Origin: Epiperipatus broadwayi
Lineage: Eukaryota > Onychophora > Udeonychophora > Euonychophora > Peripatidae
DNA: 64,000 nt
Reading direction: 5' to 3'
NCBI GenBank assembly: GCA_028023455.1
Contig: JAQFVV010006238.1
Coordinates: 2,239,478 to 2,303,477 of the forward strand
Below are positions 33,280-46,302 of the stretch, piece by piece. How positions within the stretch are numbered: the first letter of the stretch is position 1; each line of letters begins with the position of its first letter. The notes under the pieces are model-generated. The model did no database searches. It was not told the DNA's origin and worked only from the letters and a program-made list of their open reading frames with translations. Both the position numbers and the translations under genes were made by a program.

Positions 33280-33950
33280 GATTTCAAAAATGACAAGCCA
33301 ATGCGCAAAGCATTAAATCCACATTTTTTATTTCTGCATTTATATTTTTGTATCATAATTTGGTTAATACATTTATTTCATGTGACAGGTTATTTTTATC
33401 AATTTTCATTACTTTAATCTCTTTTTTTAAAAGAATTAATTTTAAAAGTCTTATCGCATCAGAATTGAAAACTTTGTCTTCAAAAGTTGACTTGTATTTA
33501 TTCAAATGCAAGATAAGAATTCTAATATTCGATGTTTTTGGGAGGAGGGGAGGAATCTTCAATTAAAAAGAAAAATAAGCGGAAAAAAAATACATTGCAT
33601 GACTCAAATTTCCCTCCCCTCCTGTCTTGGTGGTTGGTGAACTGAAGCAATCCTTATTGCCCTACTTGTCATTCGTTATATTACTAATCTTCAGAAATTG
33701 TGCTGGGGAAAAAAATCAAATGTTTTTTAAGACAATGATTATAAATGATTCATTCAATTTAAGGAAAAAAAAACTCATTCTCTCTATAGATTACTCTGTG
33801 ATTAAATGTGAAATATTGTACAGTGATTGTTAAATTATTCAAAAGTAATAATTAATATGAGGCTCGTGTTTATTTTTATCACATACAATACTTCTAACTC
33901 ATTTATGTAATTAATCAAATATGACTGTATCTTACACTATTGTGAAATGT
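33280..33950. other. AT-rich non-coding DNA
   Basis: Overlapping short frames on both strands (33348-33566) are mirror products of AT-rich sequence. No family resemblance. Confidence 0.45.
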
Positions 33951-33954
33951 ATAA

Positions 33955-34320
33955 AACGGAATCCTGTTATAGTGGTCAATATAGCTACCTATAATAATAT
34001 AGCTCGCGATCTTTGATTCGAATCCCGGTGCGTCATGGATTTTTTTCCGATAGATGAAAATTTCTGGGCATTTCATCTTACCATCTAATCACTGATCAGT
34101 AAATGGGTATCTATCTGTTTTTAGCTAACGGCTAAAACGAATTACGACTAAGAAAAACCATAAAAACCGTTGCCAAATCATTGGCTAATCTGCTTAGTCC
34201 TATCCTTTTCTTCACTGACTCTCGGTGAAGGTACATCTGCAGAAAAATATGAGATGCTCTTCATTGAGCAATGAAGTAAATATCTCATTATTATCTATCT
34301 GAGGAAAACTGATCCAGTTT
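33955..34320 (+). mobile_element. SINE, family C, longest copy
   Basis: The head ATAGTGGTCAATATAGCTAC leads to a clear B box in CTTTGATTCGAATCCCGGTG. The body continues with CTAATCACTGATCAGTAAAT, GGGTATCTATCTG, GCTAACGGCTAAAACG, and a 3' part with a small CTCGGTGAAGG region and TGAGATGCTCTTC. At about 365 bp it is the fullest C copy and defines the family for partial copies on both strands. Confidence 0.55.
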
Positions 34321-34324
34321 TTAT

Positions 34325-35460
34325 CAGTCTTGACCCCCCCTCCCCCACTCACTAATTATTTCTAAAAAAAAATGTATTCTGTAGTTGTTGAAAAGCAGGT
34401 TTATTAACTCCGAATTGGTTTTTTTATTAAATGGCACAAATAGCAAAGATTTATAGATATATTTCAGATATATGTTTTTTTTTAGCAATAAATATTTACT
34501 AATTCAATTTTCGGTATTAAATAGTCTTTTATACGTATCTGTTATATGTGGTTTTATAAGAACTATCAAAGTCTTTTGTTTTGTTTTTAAATAGTTTTAA
34601 TATAATCTTATCCTCTAGGATTTAGAAATATTATTTGATTATAGCACCCTTTTGCTTCACTAGCTTCACCTGTCTTTGTATAAAGAGATTAATATTTATA
34701 TTCATTACAAGAATATCTAATTCTGCTTAAAATCCTAAATCGCTAAGAAAAATTGAAAATAGAATAGAAAAAGAACTGTCAGATAAAAATGTGTATGGAA
34801 ATAGTATTCAAAAAAAAAAAAGAAAGAGCTCTAATGTCTGAAGATGAAAAAAGGATTTTTAAGATATTACTATATATATATGATTTATTGTTCTCATTGA
34901 TTTAGTAGTAAGAACTTTTAATATATGTGTGCATATATATATATAATCAGAGCCATCAAGATGATGTTCAATCCAATGGTGTTCAATGAAATTAAAGTAT
35001 TCAACATCAGTTCACATTGAGTGTGCTTTAAAAATCATATATACATGTGTGTGTTTATACTATATATTCATGTTTAAAACATGTATAACATTCATGAATA
35101 TAGATCTTTGTGTAATGAATTAAAATTTCGTTATTATTCTATTTTTTCTGTGAATCATGGATATGGGGATTAGGGGCTACTATATTCCAGAAGCCAATAA
35201 ATTGTATCAATAGTTAAAAAAATTTATATGCTTATAAGCTTTTATCAACTGGGTAGCCTTCCGTTTTTTTTTTTGTAACAAATGCTGAACAAAATCTCAT
35301 TCTTAAAAATAATCCCCTTTCATTGTTATTGACTTGACAGTATAAGGAAAAATTATATTTAAGATTTTTTTTTAAAAATCTCTTCGTATTACCCCCCCCA
35401 CCTCCAAATTAAATTTTCATCTTATTATATGTTTTTAAGATATTTTCTTTATTTATTTGT
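34325..35460. other. AT-rich non-coding DNA
   Basis: C-runs near 34335 and 35392, short (TA)n at 34871-34880 and 34933-34942. No gene. Confidence 0.5.
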
Positions 35461-35464
35461 TGAG

Positions 35465-35600
35465 CATGAACAACTAGGCAGATGTTTGATTGGTTATTGC
35501 TCTAGAGATCATATGACATTGAATCACTTATAGTAGTAAAGTTCAGTTTTGATCCAGGAACCTTTAACTTTTACATCAGTCACATTACGACTATTGCAAA
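35465..35600 (-). mobile_element. SINE relic, family D
   Basis: Minus strand: GTTAAAGGTTCCTGGATCAA (compare AAAGGTTTCTGGATTGAAGC in the 32-kb array), then ATTCAATGTCATATGATCTC (compare TTGAACATCACATGATCTCC). Confidence 0.45.
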
Positions 35601-35604
35601 TTGC

Positions 35605-36180
35605 ATCAGACATTATCAGTAATTATAGAATATAATCTCTTTTGCCTTTATAAAATATTCAGTGATAGATCCTCCAATATTATTAATATTTTAGAACACA
35701 AAAGGATATCTTGTCCTGTTTTTAACTGTAATAAAGTACAGATTATTTGCATTGAACAAAATAGCAGGAAATGAAAAATTAATATAGCTGTGATTTATTA
35801 ATAACATACACCTAATAATGAAGAGAAAAATTTAATAGTATACTACTGAATGTATTTTGGAAAAGGTATACTTGAATGTATACCTTGTATTTCCACTTTT
35901 CTTTTTTATATTGAGTATAATAGTTGTCTTTGACAAGTATGCTTATCACTGAAAATGTGTTAAAGTTATAGTTACTACTTTGAGTGTGTTCTCTGAGTAT
36001 AAAATGATGTTAGTATTGAAGAGTTAATAGTTTATACATCGCATATATGAAATGTAATAGATGTAATATGTGCACTTATACACATTAGGAGAGAAAAATA
36101 AAACAATTTTACAAAAAAATTGTATTCTAATCCTCATACTGATGTGAGACATTCCTACATTAACAAAAACTTTTAATAAA
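35605..36180. other. AT-rich non-coding DNA
   Basis: No supported feature before the PLE fragment. Confidence 0.45.
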
Positions 36181-36184
36181 ATAT

Positions 36185-36800
36185 TATCTCCAATTTATTG
36201 CCTTGCTTTCTGTATCCCCTACCTATCTACCAATAGATTACTCAACAATTCCAAGGATAGACTTGAACTTGAACTCACCCCTAGCACTATTTATAAAATT
36301 AAATACCTCCAAACCAGATGTCATGTAATCTATTATGGTGAAACTCGAGCATCCTTATCTACACACTTTATGCAGCATCAATATCTATACAAAAGAGCCT
36401 CAGACAAACCAGAACACAGTATTTTTTCCCTGGAATACCAAATGGTAACAGGATACCAATTTATTCCTTCTTCTGCAATTATTCAATACATAGAAAGAAA
36501 TGATTCAAAAAGGAAAATTAAAGAGGCATGCTATATATCTAACAACATTAATGCTATCAATCGCAAGGATTCGTCTTCCCCCCTCTCCAAAAAGTGAATA
36601 CCCTAATCTAAGTAATTAACATTGTAATTTAAATAAATTTGAATTTCATCAACTGTATATACATACATACATACTCATCTCTTCATTATTTTCCAGCATT
36701 ATCTTGCTATGAATATGAGAACATCATAAGTTCTTGAAAGCGCTTAGCCATATAATGTTTACAGAATTAATAAACTTCTCTATTAATGCATGTAAATGCA
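36185..36800 (+). pseudogene. PLE fragment (second family): GIY-YIG end and untranslated tail
   Basis: From 36279 one frame reads TIYKIKYLQTRCHVIYYGET, then RASLSTHFMQHQYLY. This is a GIY-YIG nuclease core (YKI, YYGET, then an HQ pair where EH is usual). It continues through HSIFSLEYQ and NDSKRKIKEACYISNN to a stop near 36597. The protein differs strongly from the 18-20 kb PLE and agrees with pieces at 46303-46560 and 46945-47600, so it defines a second family. The tail has a small hairpin AGAAC/GTTCT followed by GAAAGCGCTTAGCCA (36736-36750), a string also at 22731-22745. No RT is present: a 5'-truncated copy. Confidence 0.6.
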
Positions 36801-36804
36801 CATA

Positions 36805-37345
36805 TTACATCTGTGATATTAGTACTGCTTTCAATTTATTCAATATTTCTATTTTCATCATTTTTATTTTTAATGTCTTATAAATTTTTAGAAGTTAGAA
36901 AGGTTAAATTAAAATAGTGAGGTGTTGAAAAAAAAAAATGTTAAAAAAATCTGTTATAATGGTAAAATAGGTAGGGGAAGAGAATATTGTAATATATTAT
37001 TACAAATCAGAAAGGTTATAAAAGATATTTTGTGAGAGATTGAATTGTGAAGGAAAATATTGATGATGTTAATCTTAATTCGAGGATTGGAATCAGATGG
37101 AGAGGGATTTAGGAAGATACTATATATGGAAAGCCACATAGGACTTTTTTCATTATCATTTCTTTCTATTATCTTTCATTATTGACACCAACTTTTTTTT
37201 TTGCTGATACTTTTTTTATATAATTATTTGCAGTTGTCAAAAATCTATCTTTCCCAACCATATTTTAAAATGATTAAAATTATTAAATAATCAAAATAAT
37301 CGAGTGGTTTATTTTTTTAGGAGTTGATAAGAAATTCACCAGAAG
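36805..37345. other. AT-rich non-coding DNA
   Basis: No supported feature. Confidence 0.5.
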
Positions 37346-37349
37346 TGAA

Positions 37350-37430
37350 AGGGCTGGGCATGATCATTTGAATCCTCAACTCCGGAGTTTGTCACTCTGT
37401 CACTGCATCAAACGAAGCAGGGTATAAAAG
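37350..37430 (-). mobile_element. tRNA-like SINE relic
   Basis: Minus strand: GATGCAGTGACAGAGTGACA (A-box region), then GTTGAGGATTCAAATGATC (B-box-like GGATTCAAAT) and CATGCCCAGCCC. Confidence 0.45.
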
Positions 37431-37434
37431 GGTT

Positions 37435-39000
37435 TAACTTTAAAAATAAAACAATTATTGCTACATTATTTCAATTCAAAATTCATCCATCTCCCTGTAA
37501 TATATAAAAAAAATATTTTAAAAAAGAAATATCAAAATAATGATCATTAAAAAAATTTCAAAAATATTTTTTCTTTCTTTTCTTAATTCCTAACATATGC
37601 CTTTTAATACAGATATCAACTTACATATTCTATAAATAAGTAATAACAGATCAACTTTTTATTACTCAAAGATTATTTTTTAACCCATCAGAATGACATT
37701 AAAATAATTTTCCTTTTTTAAATGTATTTGAAATGGTAGGGAAATTGGCTGAAATTTAGACCATGGAGATATGATTGATTTCTTTAATGACGAAGATAGA
37801 ATTTCATGATAAACTTTTGATAGTATTTTTTTTTTTTTTATCTTGTAAGTAGAGAATTTTTTTTTTTTTTAATATATTACGAAATTTGATTCTTCCCCTT
37901 CATTTTTTTAAATAATTTAATTTGATGTTTAGATGGAATTTTCAATTATTTTGATAAGTATTAGTGTTCTCGTGGATTTTAATTTTAGTTGGAGTTTTAT
38001 CTATACAATTTGTTGATATGAAAATAATCTTGAACAGGTTAAATTAAAAAATCCTTGTTCACAATCTTTTTTGACTGCTTCTCATTTGGTTGGAAAAACT
38101 AGTTTAAAGTCTGCTGACAACTCGAGTGAACCTACATTTAATGTCTAACGTCCTTGATGGTGTAATGAGACTATTATATTTGAAATAGCTGAAGAATCGC
38201 CCACAAAACATCGACATATTATTTATTCCCATCTAGGCATAAAATTTTTAACCCTTATTTTTCGGAATTCAAACCATATTTAAATTCAAATTGGTTTGTG
38301 ATTCATGCCAGTTCTTAAACATGTGATATATCTTATACGATTTGAACATATTTTGAAGTTTTAAAAATATAATAAACGATAGTTATTGACTTTTTAATAA
38401 GCAAACATACTTTATATTTATATATGTAAACCATTTAAATTTAACCGTTTCTTTTTTTATGTAAATGTAATATTTTATTTTTTGTGTGTACGTTACTTTA
38501 ATTTCTTTTTTTAAATACGTTTTTGCTTTAAGTCGAAATGAATTAAATCTTGGACAAATGCTTTTGTTTATAAATTTTAGTCAACTTTTGTTTATGATTT
38601 TTTCATGTTATTATAAATGTGGATGTGTTTGCGTGCATATGCGTTTAGAGATATATTAATATAAATGAGAATTTATTAACTTACATTCATTGTTTAGCAA
38701 TGTAGGCTTCTTCAGATATTTATCTAACATACCAGTCTATAGTAATTAACATTTAGTTCTCACCCTCCCCAATTATCAAAAGGGTTTTTACAATGCACAT
38801 CTGTTCAAGAGAAGAAAAATAATAATAATAATAATAATAATAATCTTCTTCCATGAACATATATCCCTCCTATTAATATTGTCCAAATTGAACAATTTCT
38901 TTCATAAATTTTTTTAGGATACTTGAATTAATATAAAGAGTGTTGAAAAAAATGTGACAAGAAAATAAAAATCAGTAAAGAGAATGCATAATCAGTCCCA
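37435..39000. other. AT-rich non-coding DNA
   Basis: Contains (AAT)n at 38818-38845 and T-runs near 37829 and 37858. No gene or element recognised. Confidence 0.5.
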
Positions 39001-39004
39001 TGAA

Positions 39005-39130
39005 ATAAATTTGAGATTGCCCATTGCATTTTAGCACAGAAGTGGGATGATAGACTTAAGAGCTAAAGTTTTCTGAATCAAAGCTCAAGTGCTTAATATC
39101 ATATGATCTTTCAAGTAGCAAACTATATGA
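39005..39130 (+). mobile_element. SINE, family D, single unit
   Basis: GCATTTTAGCACAGAAGTGG, then GATAGACTTAAGAGCTAAAG, TCTGAATCAAAGCTCAAGTG, and TTAATATCATATGATCTTTC. This is the same order as one unit of the 32-kb tandem array, here dispersed. Confidence 0.5.
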
Positions 39131-39439
39131 TATATTTGTCATTCATAATTGGAGGTTTTATTGTAACTGAAGATATTCTATCTTATAGTCACTCTATTGA
39201 AGAAATTACTTGATCCTGATTACTATGTGTTTTGAAAGATAATTTTTTTGAAAAAATTAAATAGGGCTGGAGCATAGAATCTAAGCAATTCTGAAGAAAT
39301 GATGAGGTCATTTTCAGGACAGCTGAAAGTATTTTTTCTTTCTTAAAAGTTGTGCCCAAAATGTGACATAATTGCAATTCAACCTTGAAAACTAGAATAC
39401 TTTACCTGTAATATATATATAAACATTCATGACCATGCA

Positions 39440-39690
39440 TAAATGATTTTGCGACATAATGGTTAATACATCCAATTGCTATGACTAGATCTGGGGTTGA
39501 ATCTATATGGCTTGAAAACATATGCAGTTAACTTAGAATTACCAAGAAACATTCAAATTTTGTCTTTAGACAATCAGTCCATAGCCAAACTTATCTAACC
39601 TTCTAATTAATATTCAGTAAATATAAGTCTAGTTATGTTTATCCAATGAATACATTAAATGATAAAATAAAACTACAAAACTCTCACTAA
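39440..39690 (+). mobile_element. SINE, family C
   Basis: GCGACATAATGGTTAATACA (A box), then GATCTGGGGTTGAATCTATA (B box GGTTGAATC). It is followed by TCAGTCCATAGCCAAACTTA and a diverged tail. Confidence 0.5.
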
Positions 39691-39854
39691 CCAGCATCTA
39701 ATCTAAACTTTATGTAGAAAAATAGTGAAAATATCTCTGCCCTGCGCTGAATATTTGAAGCTGTTTACCTCTCAACATATTTATATACATGCAAAGTTAA
39801 TATTAAATATATGTACACATTAGTTGTATATACATATTAAACATCATTATTAAT

Positions 39855-40410
39855 CCACTGGGCAATGAAAGTCATCAATTTTAATCCAACTTCTCTGATC
39901 TATACTTTCTCTTCTCCACAGCATACTACAAAACTTTTATATTTCATTTATCCATCTGACATGTGATCTTGTCCTAGGTTTTTTATAGTCTCATGTCTTC
40001 CATTTTAAAATGTTGGCTATTTATCGATTATTATCTTTTCTAGATTCAACTCCATTATGCTCTCGTTATTGTTTCAGTGATGTCAATGATTCCCTGTTTG
40101 TTCTCTCATCTATATATTCACTTTCAATCTTTTCTTGTTACCTCTAACATATATCTCTATATTTCATTGGGTGGTCTGAAGCTCCTGCATTGCTCTTGTA
40201 TTAAATATCCAACTGTCAGATCCATACTTAAGAACGCATATATTAAAAATATTTTCCCCCCAAACATATTACCATAATTTATTTTAGTACTATTATTTAT
40301 ATTAAAAGCACTTTATCTGTATTTAATTCTATGATTAATTTTATTCATTATGTTTCATATGTATTATTAATACGTTCACAATATTTGTAGTTGTTTAATA
40401 CATGATTATA
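39855..40410 (-). mobile_element. RTE 3' fragment
   Basis: Same segments as the 3' half of the RTE at 41290-44120, including the WMDEIRK-equivalent stretch near 39950 and the TTQRSMER-equivalent near 40150-40180. It is strongly decayed, and no frame is intact. Confidence 0.65.
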
Positions 40411-40479
40411 TATATATATATTGTATTTTCATTTCGTTTAACTTCATTCTTTTAGATTGCACTTTGAAGTATCAAATGT

Positions 40480-41285
40480 AGCCATATGCACTCTGAAATA
40501 AATACGAAAATTTTTAAAGCCAAAGAAATTTCAGAAGATTTGAACATTTATGAGTTGTTATTGTTTTCTGGTTTACAAGATATAGACCATGAAGATAATT
40601 TGAAAGGAAACAACATTTTTTATTACACATTAATTCAAAATTTTATTTAATTAATAACAAAACTGGAATATTAATCTGATTGAAAATAGATACTAATGTT
40701 ATTTGCTTTACTGCTGATGGTAGACCAGTACTGAATTTAAGTCTACAAAATTGTTTATATAGAGAGAGAGGTGGCATAACATATTAATACTTTTTTTTCT
40801 TTCATAAATATTAAGTTTTTAAAGATGAGTAAAACAAATGAAAACAATTAATAATTCCTAAGCAGAAACCTCTAGAGTTTAATAACAATGGGGAAAAAAA
40901 ATTTATTTATTTTTTTAGTGAAGTTGGCTAATGTTGCATCTCGTAATTTTTTTTTCATATTATTAAAAATTCCCTCATTTTAAATTACATTTAAAACATT
41001 TTTCCTTTCATAAGTATTAAATAATTTTTTTAAAGCTAAGTTAAAGAAGTTGCTTATTTATAAATTTATAACAATTAAAATACTAAGTAGCAAAACATGC
41101 TTATATTACGCATTCAATTCAAACAATGAAATATCAATAGCGTAAACTTATGTATGTATGTACTCATATGCAATCACCTGAATTAAAGATTACTTTCAAT
41201 TAATATACAGCATATATACAATATATGCAAAATTATTTTCCTCAGTATGGCTTCAAAATTATTAATAAGAAAAAAGTTACACAGC
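40480..41285. other. AT-rich non-coding DNA
   Basis: A GA-run near 40761 and A/T-runs. No gene. Confidence 0.5.
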
Positions 41286-41289
41286 AGTA

Positions 41290-44120
41290 GATGTACAAAT
41301 CATCATTATTGTCAACCATTATCATTCCACTGCAGGATGAAGATTTATTCAAGTTCAATCCATATTCTCCGATCTCTAGCCTCTCTTCTCCACACCATTC
41401 CTGCATTTGTCCTTATTTTATCCATCCATCTCACATGTTGTCTCTTTCTGGGTCTTTACAATCTCTTGGAATCCAGTTAAAATTTTATGTGTTCATTTAC
41501 TATCATCTGTTCTAGAAATATGTCTAACCCAACTCTGCTTCAGTCTCTTGATTCTTTCAATGATGTCAGTAATACCTGTTTGTTTTCTTACCCTTATATT
41601 TTGTTTTCAATTTCTTCTTGTTAGTCCTACCATGTATCTCTCCATACTTCTTTGAGTGGTCTGAAGTCTGCATTGCTCATCTATTAAGCATCCATATTTC
41701 AGATTCATAAATAAGGATTGATAAACATTTATTAAAACTTTCCTTCTCAAACACCTAGACATATTTCCTTTTAAGTTATTTCTACCAAAAGCACTCCAAC
41801 CAAGTTTAATTCTATGATTAATTTTATCCAATATGTTTTTATCTGTAGTAATAATTTGACCAAGGTATTTATAGTTGTTAACTTCTTCTAATTCATCATT
41901 ATAAAATTTTATTTTCATCTTTTGAGAAAATTCATTGAATGTTATTTTAGTATTTTTAACATTTAATTTTAGTTTTACTTACTTTCATCTGATAACTCTT
42001 GCAATAACATTTCCTGAAACTCTGAAGTATTATTTGGAAAAATAACTACATCATCTCGAAAATCTAAATGACAAATAATTTATTTCTTTAATTTTCTATT
42101 TTTAAACCACAAAATACTTCTTGCAGTACTGCTGTAAAAAGTTTTGGAGATATGGAGTCATCTTGTCGTACATGCTTCTCAATGCTAACCTTTCTAATAT
42201 CATTATGTAATCTAATTGTTGCTGTTGCATTTTTATAAATATTCTTCAGAATATGACAGTATCCTGGGTCTATACCTATACCTTGATGATCCAATGTTTT
42301 AATCACTGAGACAATGCTTATTCAGTCAAATGCCTTTTCATAATATACAAATCCAAAGCATAATGACAACTCATATTCATTGGTTCTTTCTATAACTTCT
42401 TTCAATACTTGGAAATAATTCACTGTACAGCTTGTTCTTTTGGTTAGTTGAAATCTGAAGTTCTCTGTAGATGAATTGTAATTATTTTGGTTAAAATTTT
42501 GTACAAAACTGATAAAAGACTGATGGGTCTGTAATTTTTAAATATTAATACTGCATTATTAAAATCATCTAGTATGTCTTTATCATTTAGACATTTGGTA
42601 TATAACTGCCAAAGTTTTTTTTCTATTTCTTTACCTGCTTCTTTTAATATATCAATTATAATTCCATTATTACCTGGAGCTTTTCCCTTCTTCATAAATT
42701 TAATTGCATGTCTCACTTTTTTAATTAAAATCCTGGGGATTCTGAAGATATAATAGTTGTAAGAGTTTCTTTTTCTTGTTCTTTTTTACCATATAATTTT
42801 CGATAGAACTCTTTCTACACATTTCATGATGCCATTGCATTTTTTTTAGTAATAGTTCATATTTTTTATTATTATTATTGCAGAAATGTTTTATACCAAT
42901 CCCAAATTGTTGTTTAACACTCGAGACTTATTCTTTTCTACAGCGGTCCTTGCTTGTTTACAATTCTAATTTTTTATATCATTATCAACTCTTTTTCACA
43001 CCATTTTACGGAATTTGAGATATTCGATCCTTTTTAATGCATCATTTTTATATATTTTCATATTCCTTCTTTTTTTCATAAATTTTCTAGTCTCAGAAAT
43101 TTTCCTGATCAATTACTGTTTCTTTCTACCAGCTATCTTTGTTGCAGTTTTTAAAAGTATATCAGTTAGTTTCTTATTGATTTCATTCAAATCTGAATCA
43201 TGTTCAAAATCTGTTAATATTTGAAAATGATTTGCAAGTTCTAATTTAAATCCATTGGAATTTTTCTGAAGATTAGGAATGTCAACTGTGAATATTGTTT
43301 TTCTTAATAATTTTTGTCTTTAGATTTGCATTAACATCTCACTAAGTGATGATCACTTCCTGTATTGAATTTACTAAGAATGTTACAATCTTGAAATTTG
43401 TATTTTCTATTAGTCAAAATATAATCCAATTCTTCTATAGCTTCATTTGGATGTTGCCATGTCCATTTGCATTTAATATTTTCTTAAATAAAGAATTCAT
43501 AATATAAAGTTGTTCTTTTTCTGTAAACTCCACAAGTCTATGACTTCTCTCATTTCTATTATCATAGCAAAATTTACCTACTGTGCTTTCATATTTAAAC
43601 TGTTTACCATTTCTTCTAGCATTAAAGTCTCCCATAATAATTTTTAAATGTTGTTTGGTCTGATCAAAAGCCTTTTGTACATCCACATAAAAATCCTGTA
43701 TTACTGTATCAATGAGAACTTGTTGGGGCATAAACCTGAATTCTTTGCATTTGGTAACTAATCTTACCACCCGGTTTGATACACTGTCAATCTCTACAAA
43801 TGATATTCTTCCACTTTTTATTTATAATGAATTTTTTCTCCACTTGTATTTCCAATATTTATACTTTTGTAGTGAGTACATGTCCATTTTTAAAATCAAT
43901 TGTCTCTTCACCTTTTCTTCTAACTTCACATAGTCCAATAATATGCGACAGTATTTCTTCCAATTCTTGCAATCGTCTTTTACTTGAAAATGATCTGCAG
44001 TTGTAAGTACCTAAATAAAAGGTTGTCATCAAATGACAGCCTGAGTGTGCAATCAGGGAATTGTCAGCGCCCTCTGCCTTTGGTTACCAACTGATGACTT
44101 TACAACCTCCTGGGAATTTA
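41290..44120 (-). mobile_element. RTE retrotransposon, nearly full length
   Basis: The 3' end at 41290 (CATCATTATTGTCAACCATT, the complement of the GGTTGATGATGATG tail type) runs through RT to an APE-type endonuclease at 43435-44020. RTE elements are about 3.2 kb, so at about 2.8 kb this copy retains both domains. It is the most complete RTE in the window, although its frames are broken by stops and shifts. Confidence 0.8.
41607..44020 (-). pseudogene. RTE endonuclease-reverse transcriptase, multiply disrupted
   Basis: In protein order, minus strand: near 44010-43930 GTYNCRSFSSKRRLQELEE and IIGLCEVRRKGEET (the start of the APE-type endonuclease, with the catalytic Glu of the CEVR block). At 43435-43770, KCKEFRFMPQQVLIDTVIQD and IIMGDFNARRNG (the MGDFNA catalytic block). 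Near 43350 GSDHHLV (the final His motif). At 42444-42716 KGKAPGNNGI and YRPISLLSVLYKI. At 42088-42306 GIDPGYCHILKNIYKNAT and SISPKLFTAVLQEVF. At 41607-41918 NNYKYLGQIITTD and TTQRSMERYM. Stops, shifts and loss around the catalytic FADD (near 42060) make it inactive. The protein nicks DNA and copies its own RNA. Confidence 0.8.
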
Positions 44121-44159
44121 TTTTTATCTATCATGACTCTAAATATCTATTAGAAAAAA

Positions 44160-44515
44160 ATTCAACTGATATTGCAATTAAGAACTATTAAGCAACTGAG
44201 AAGAAAGACCATGGTCGTCCTTGACTTTAAACGGAGGTAAAAAGTTAATAAACTCACCACACTGGCTAATGCGTTTTGGTGAACAGCCCATCCATGTTCA
44301 TATAGTGTATGAATAATCAGATAGTAATAACATCTGCAATGACAAGAATGTGTGGAGTGGACATTAGGAATTTTCCAGCTGAGTTCCTTAGGCCTCCGAA
44401 AAGAATTAAAGAGTCTCATTTTAGTTAATAGCAAACTCCTTTTTGCGGCCACATGTCTAAATACAAATACTGCATATGAAATTATTAAAGTTATGTATAA
44501 ATTTTCCAATTGAAA
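44160..44515 (-). repeat. Unidentified repeat with the motif AAAACGCATTAGCCA
   Basis: A less AT-rich block. On the minus strand a small hairpin GAACA/TGTTC (44281-44299) is followed by ACCAAAACGCATTAGCCA (about 44263-44280). This layout parallels the hairpin plus GAAAGCGCTTAGCCA in the PLE tail at 36719-36750. The 115-codon minus frame (44162-44509) has no recognised relatives and is probably incidental. It may be the tail of another PLE family. Confidence 0.35.
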
Positions 44516-44519
44516 AGCA

Positions 44520-45905
44520 GTTTATTTGTTTTTTTTTAAATAAAAAAAAAAAGCTAACCTATATAGAAAACAATATAAACGAAGTATAAAGAAAAGTCTT
44601 TTTTTAAAAAAAATTTATACATTTAATCTGTAATTTAAAACAACAAATAAATGGAGTAGCATAAAAATAATTATTTCATTTAAAAAAGGAGCTCTATTTA
44701 ACAAGGTTGATTTGATCACATGAAACCAGTTTTTAAATTACAAAATGTTCAACTTTTTTTGGATTCATCATTTAAATATAAATATATATGTTACTGGAAA
44801 GTAATATATATATATGCGTAGGCATTCTATACTATGGTTCTATACAATGCCAAAAATGGGGCATCCAAATATGAAACACATATTTTCACACATTTCCAAG
44901 GCATTCTATTAAATGTGATAAAGAAAATTGGCAAAGTATAGAATACTCCCAACAAAAATGTTTGTTGTTGCAAAGACAAGACATTAAGTTATATGTGATT
45001 AATGACTAATTAATAAAATTAATGATTGAAGTTGCTAGTAAATTTTATGTGTACATCTTACGGTTTGTTAATGAAGAGTAGAAAGGTAATTACCAAGGAA
45101 TTCCTTACATTTTTGACGATTTATAAGATTTTAAAATCCTCCACTCTTGGTGCTTTACTTCGAAAATAATGCTGTCATTATTTATTTTTGGCTTGTTTGA
45201 CATTTATATAAAATTCAGCATTTCGTTACCATCATCACTTGCTAGCTTTGTTTTTTTGTCGGAGGACTTGTCTTTAAGAAATAATAATCATACTATGCTT
45301 GAAATTAATAAAGTGAAATTTCATTATAGTATCAGTGATTCAGCATGTTGATAGATGTTTATTATTTAATTTAAAAAATATATATTATTTTTTACAGGGT
45401 CTTTTGTTCTATTATTTTATGATATAGGTTAAATATGAACAATTCCATATCTTATATTTTGTAATTTATGTATCTTTCAATAAAATTATTTTTCATGCTT
45501 TGTCAAAAAGCTGCTGATATTCTTTATAGTGCCTTTATACAATATCTAGAGAAAGTATGTAAAAAATAAAAATGAAATTTCATTCTTTTCTGAAAAATGC
45601 CCATAATGTGTAGAATATGTACGCATTATGTACAATGCTTGCATTTCACACTATCCTAGAAACATATATATATCACAAAGTTTTGTAAACTCCATAGTAA
45701 CTGGAGCTTTTTATTCATGCAAAAAAGAATATATATATAACTTTTTATGCATGTTTGCATATATAATTTGAAGTTATAGCTGACAGACTCCTGTTGAATG
45801 GCAATATATAAATTGATGAAGAAGTCAGATTTCTTTAGATGACGATAAGCTAAATAAAGAAACTTAGGTAAATGAAAGCTTAAAATGATTAAAAACATTG
45901 CACAG
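44520..45905. other. AT-rich non-coding DNA
   Basis: Short (TA)n near 44800. The frame at 45169-45351 has no recognised family. No element ends. Confidence 0.5.
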
Positions 45906-45909
45906 ATGT

Positions 45910-46298
45910 CCCTAGTCATTTTTTATTTTTTTCTGAGAAAATTCATTGAATATTACTCTAATCTTTTTACTATTATCTTTAATCTCCCTTTCATTTGTTA
46001 ACTCTTGCAATATTTCCTGAAGCTCTGAAACAAAAGCAGCACATCATACTCAAAATCTAAATGGCTTAAATAATCTCCATTTATTTATATTCTCTATGAA
46101 CTTATCATTATTTTTTTTTAGTGTCACTATATAACCTAATCAGTGTGATTACATTTTGATAAATATTTTATTAGAATATGATAATGCCCTAGATCTATGT
46201 CTTGATGATGCAAAGATTTATATAATGTTGAAGTCTTTGTTGAAATGTTTATAGAATCAAATGCATTTTTATAATCTATCAGTTCAAAGCATAATGAT
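45910..46298 (-). mobile_element. RTE copy, 3' part (split by PLE insertion)
   Basis: GAGAAAATTCATTGAATATT through ATCAGTTCAAAGCATAATGA parallels 41925-42365 of the other minus-strand RTE copy. Continuity is lost at about 46298 and the same RTE resumes near 47612. Confidence 0.65.
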
Positions 46299-46302
46299 AA
46301 TG

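Noticed and set aside
44162-44509. 115-codon minus-strand frame as a gene
   Set aside because: No recognised domain, and it lies over a probable repeat with PLE-tail-like structure.
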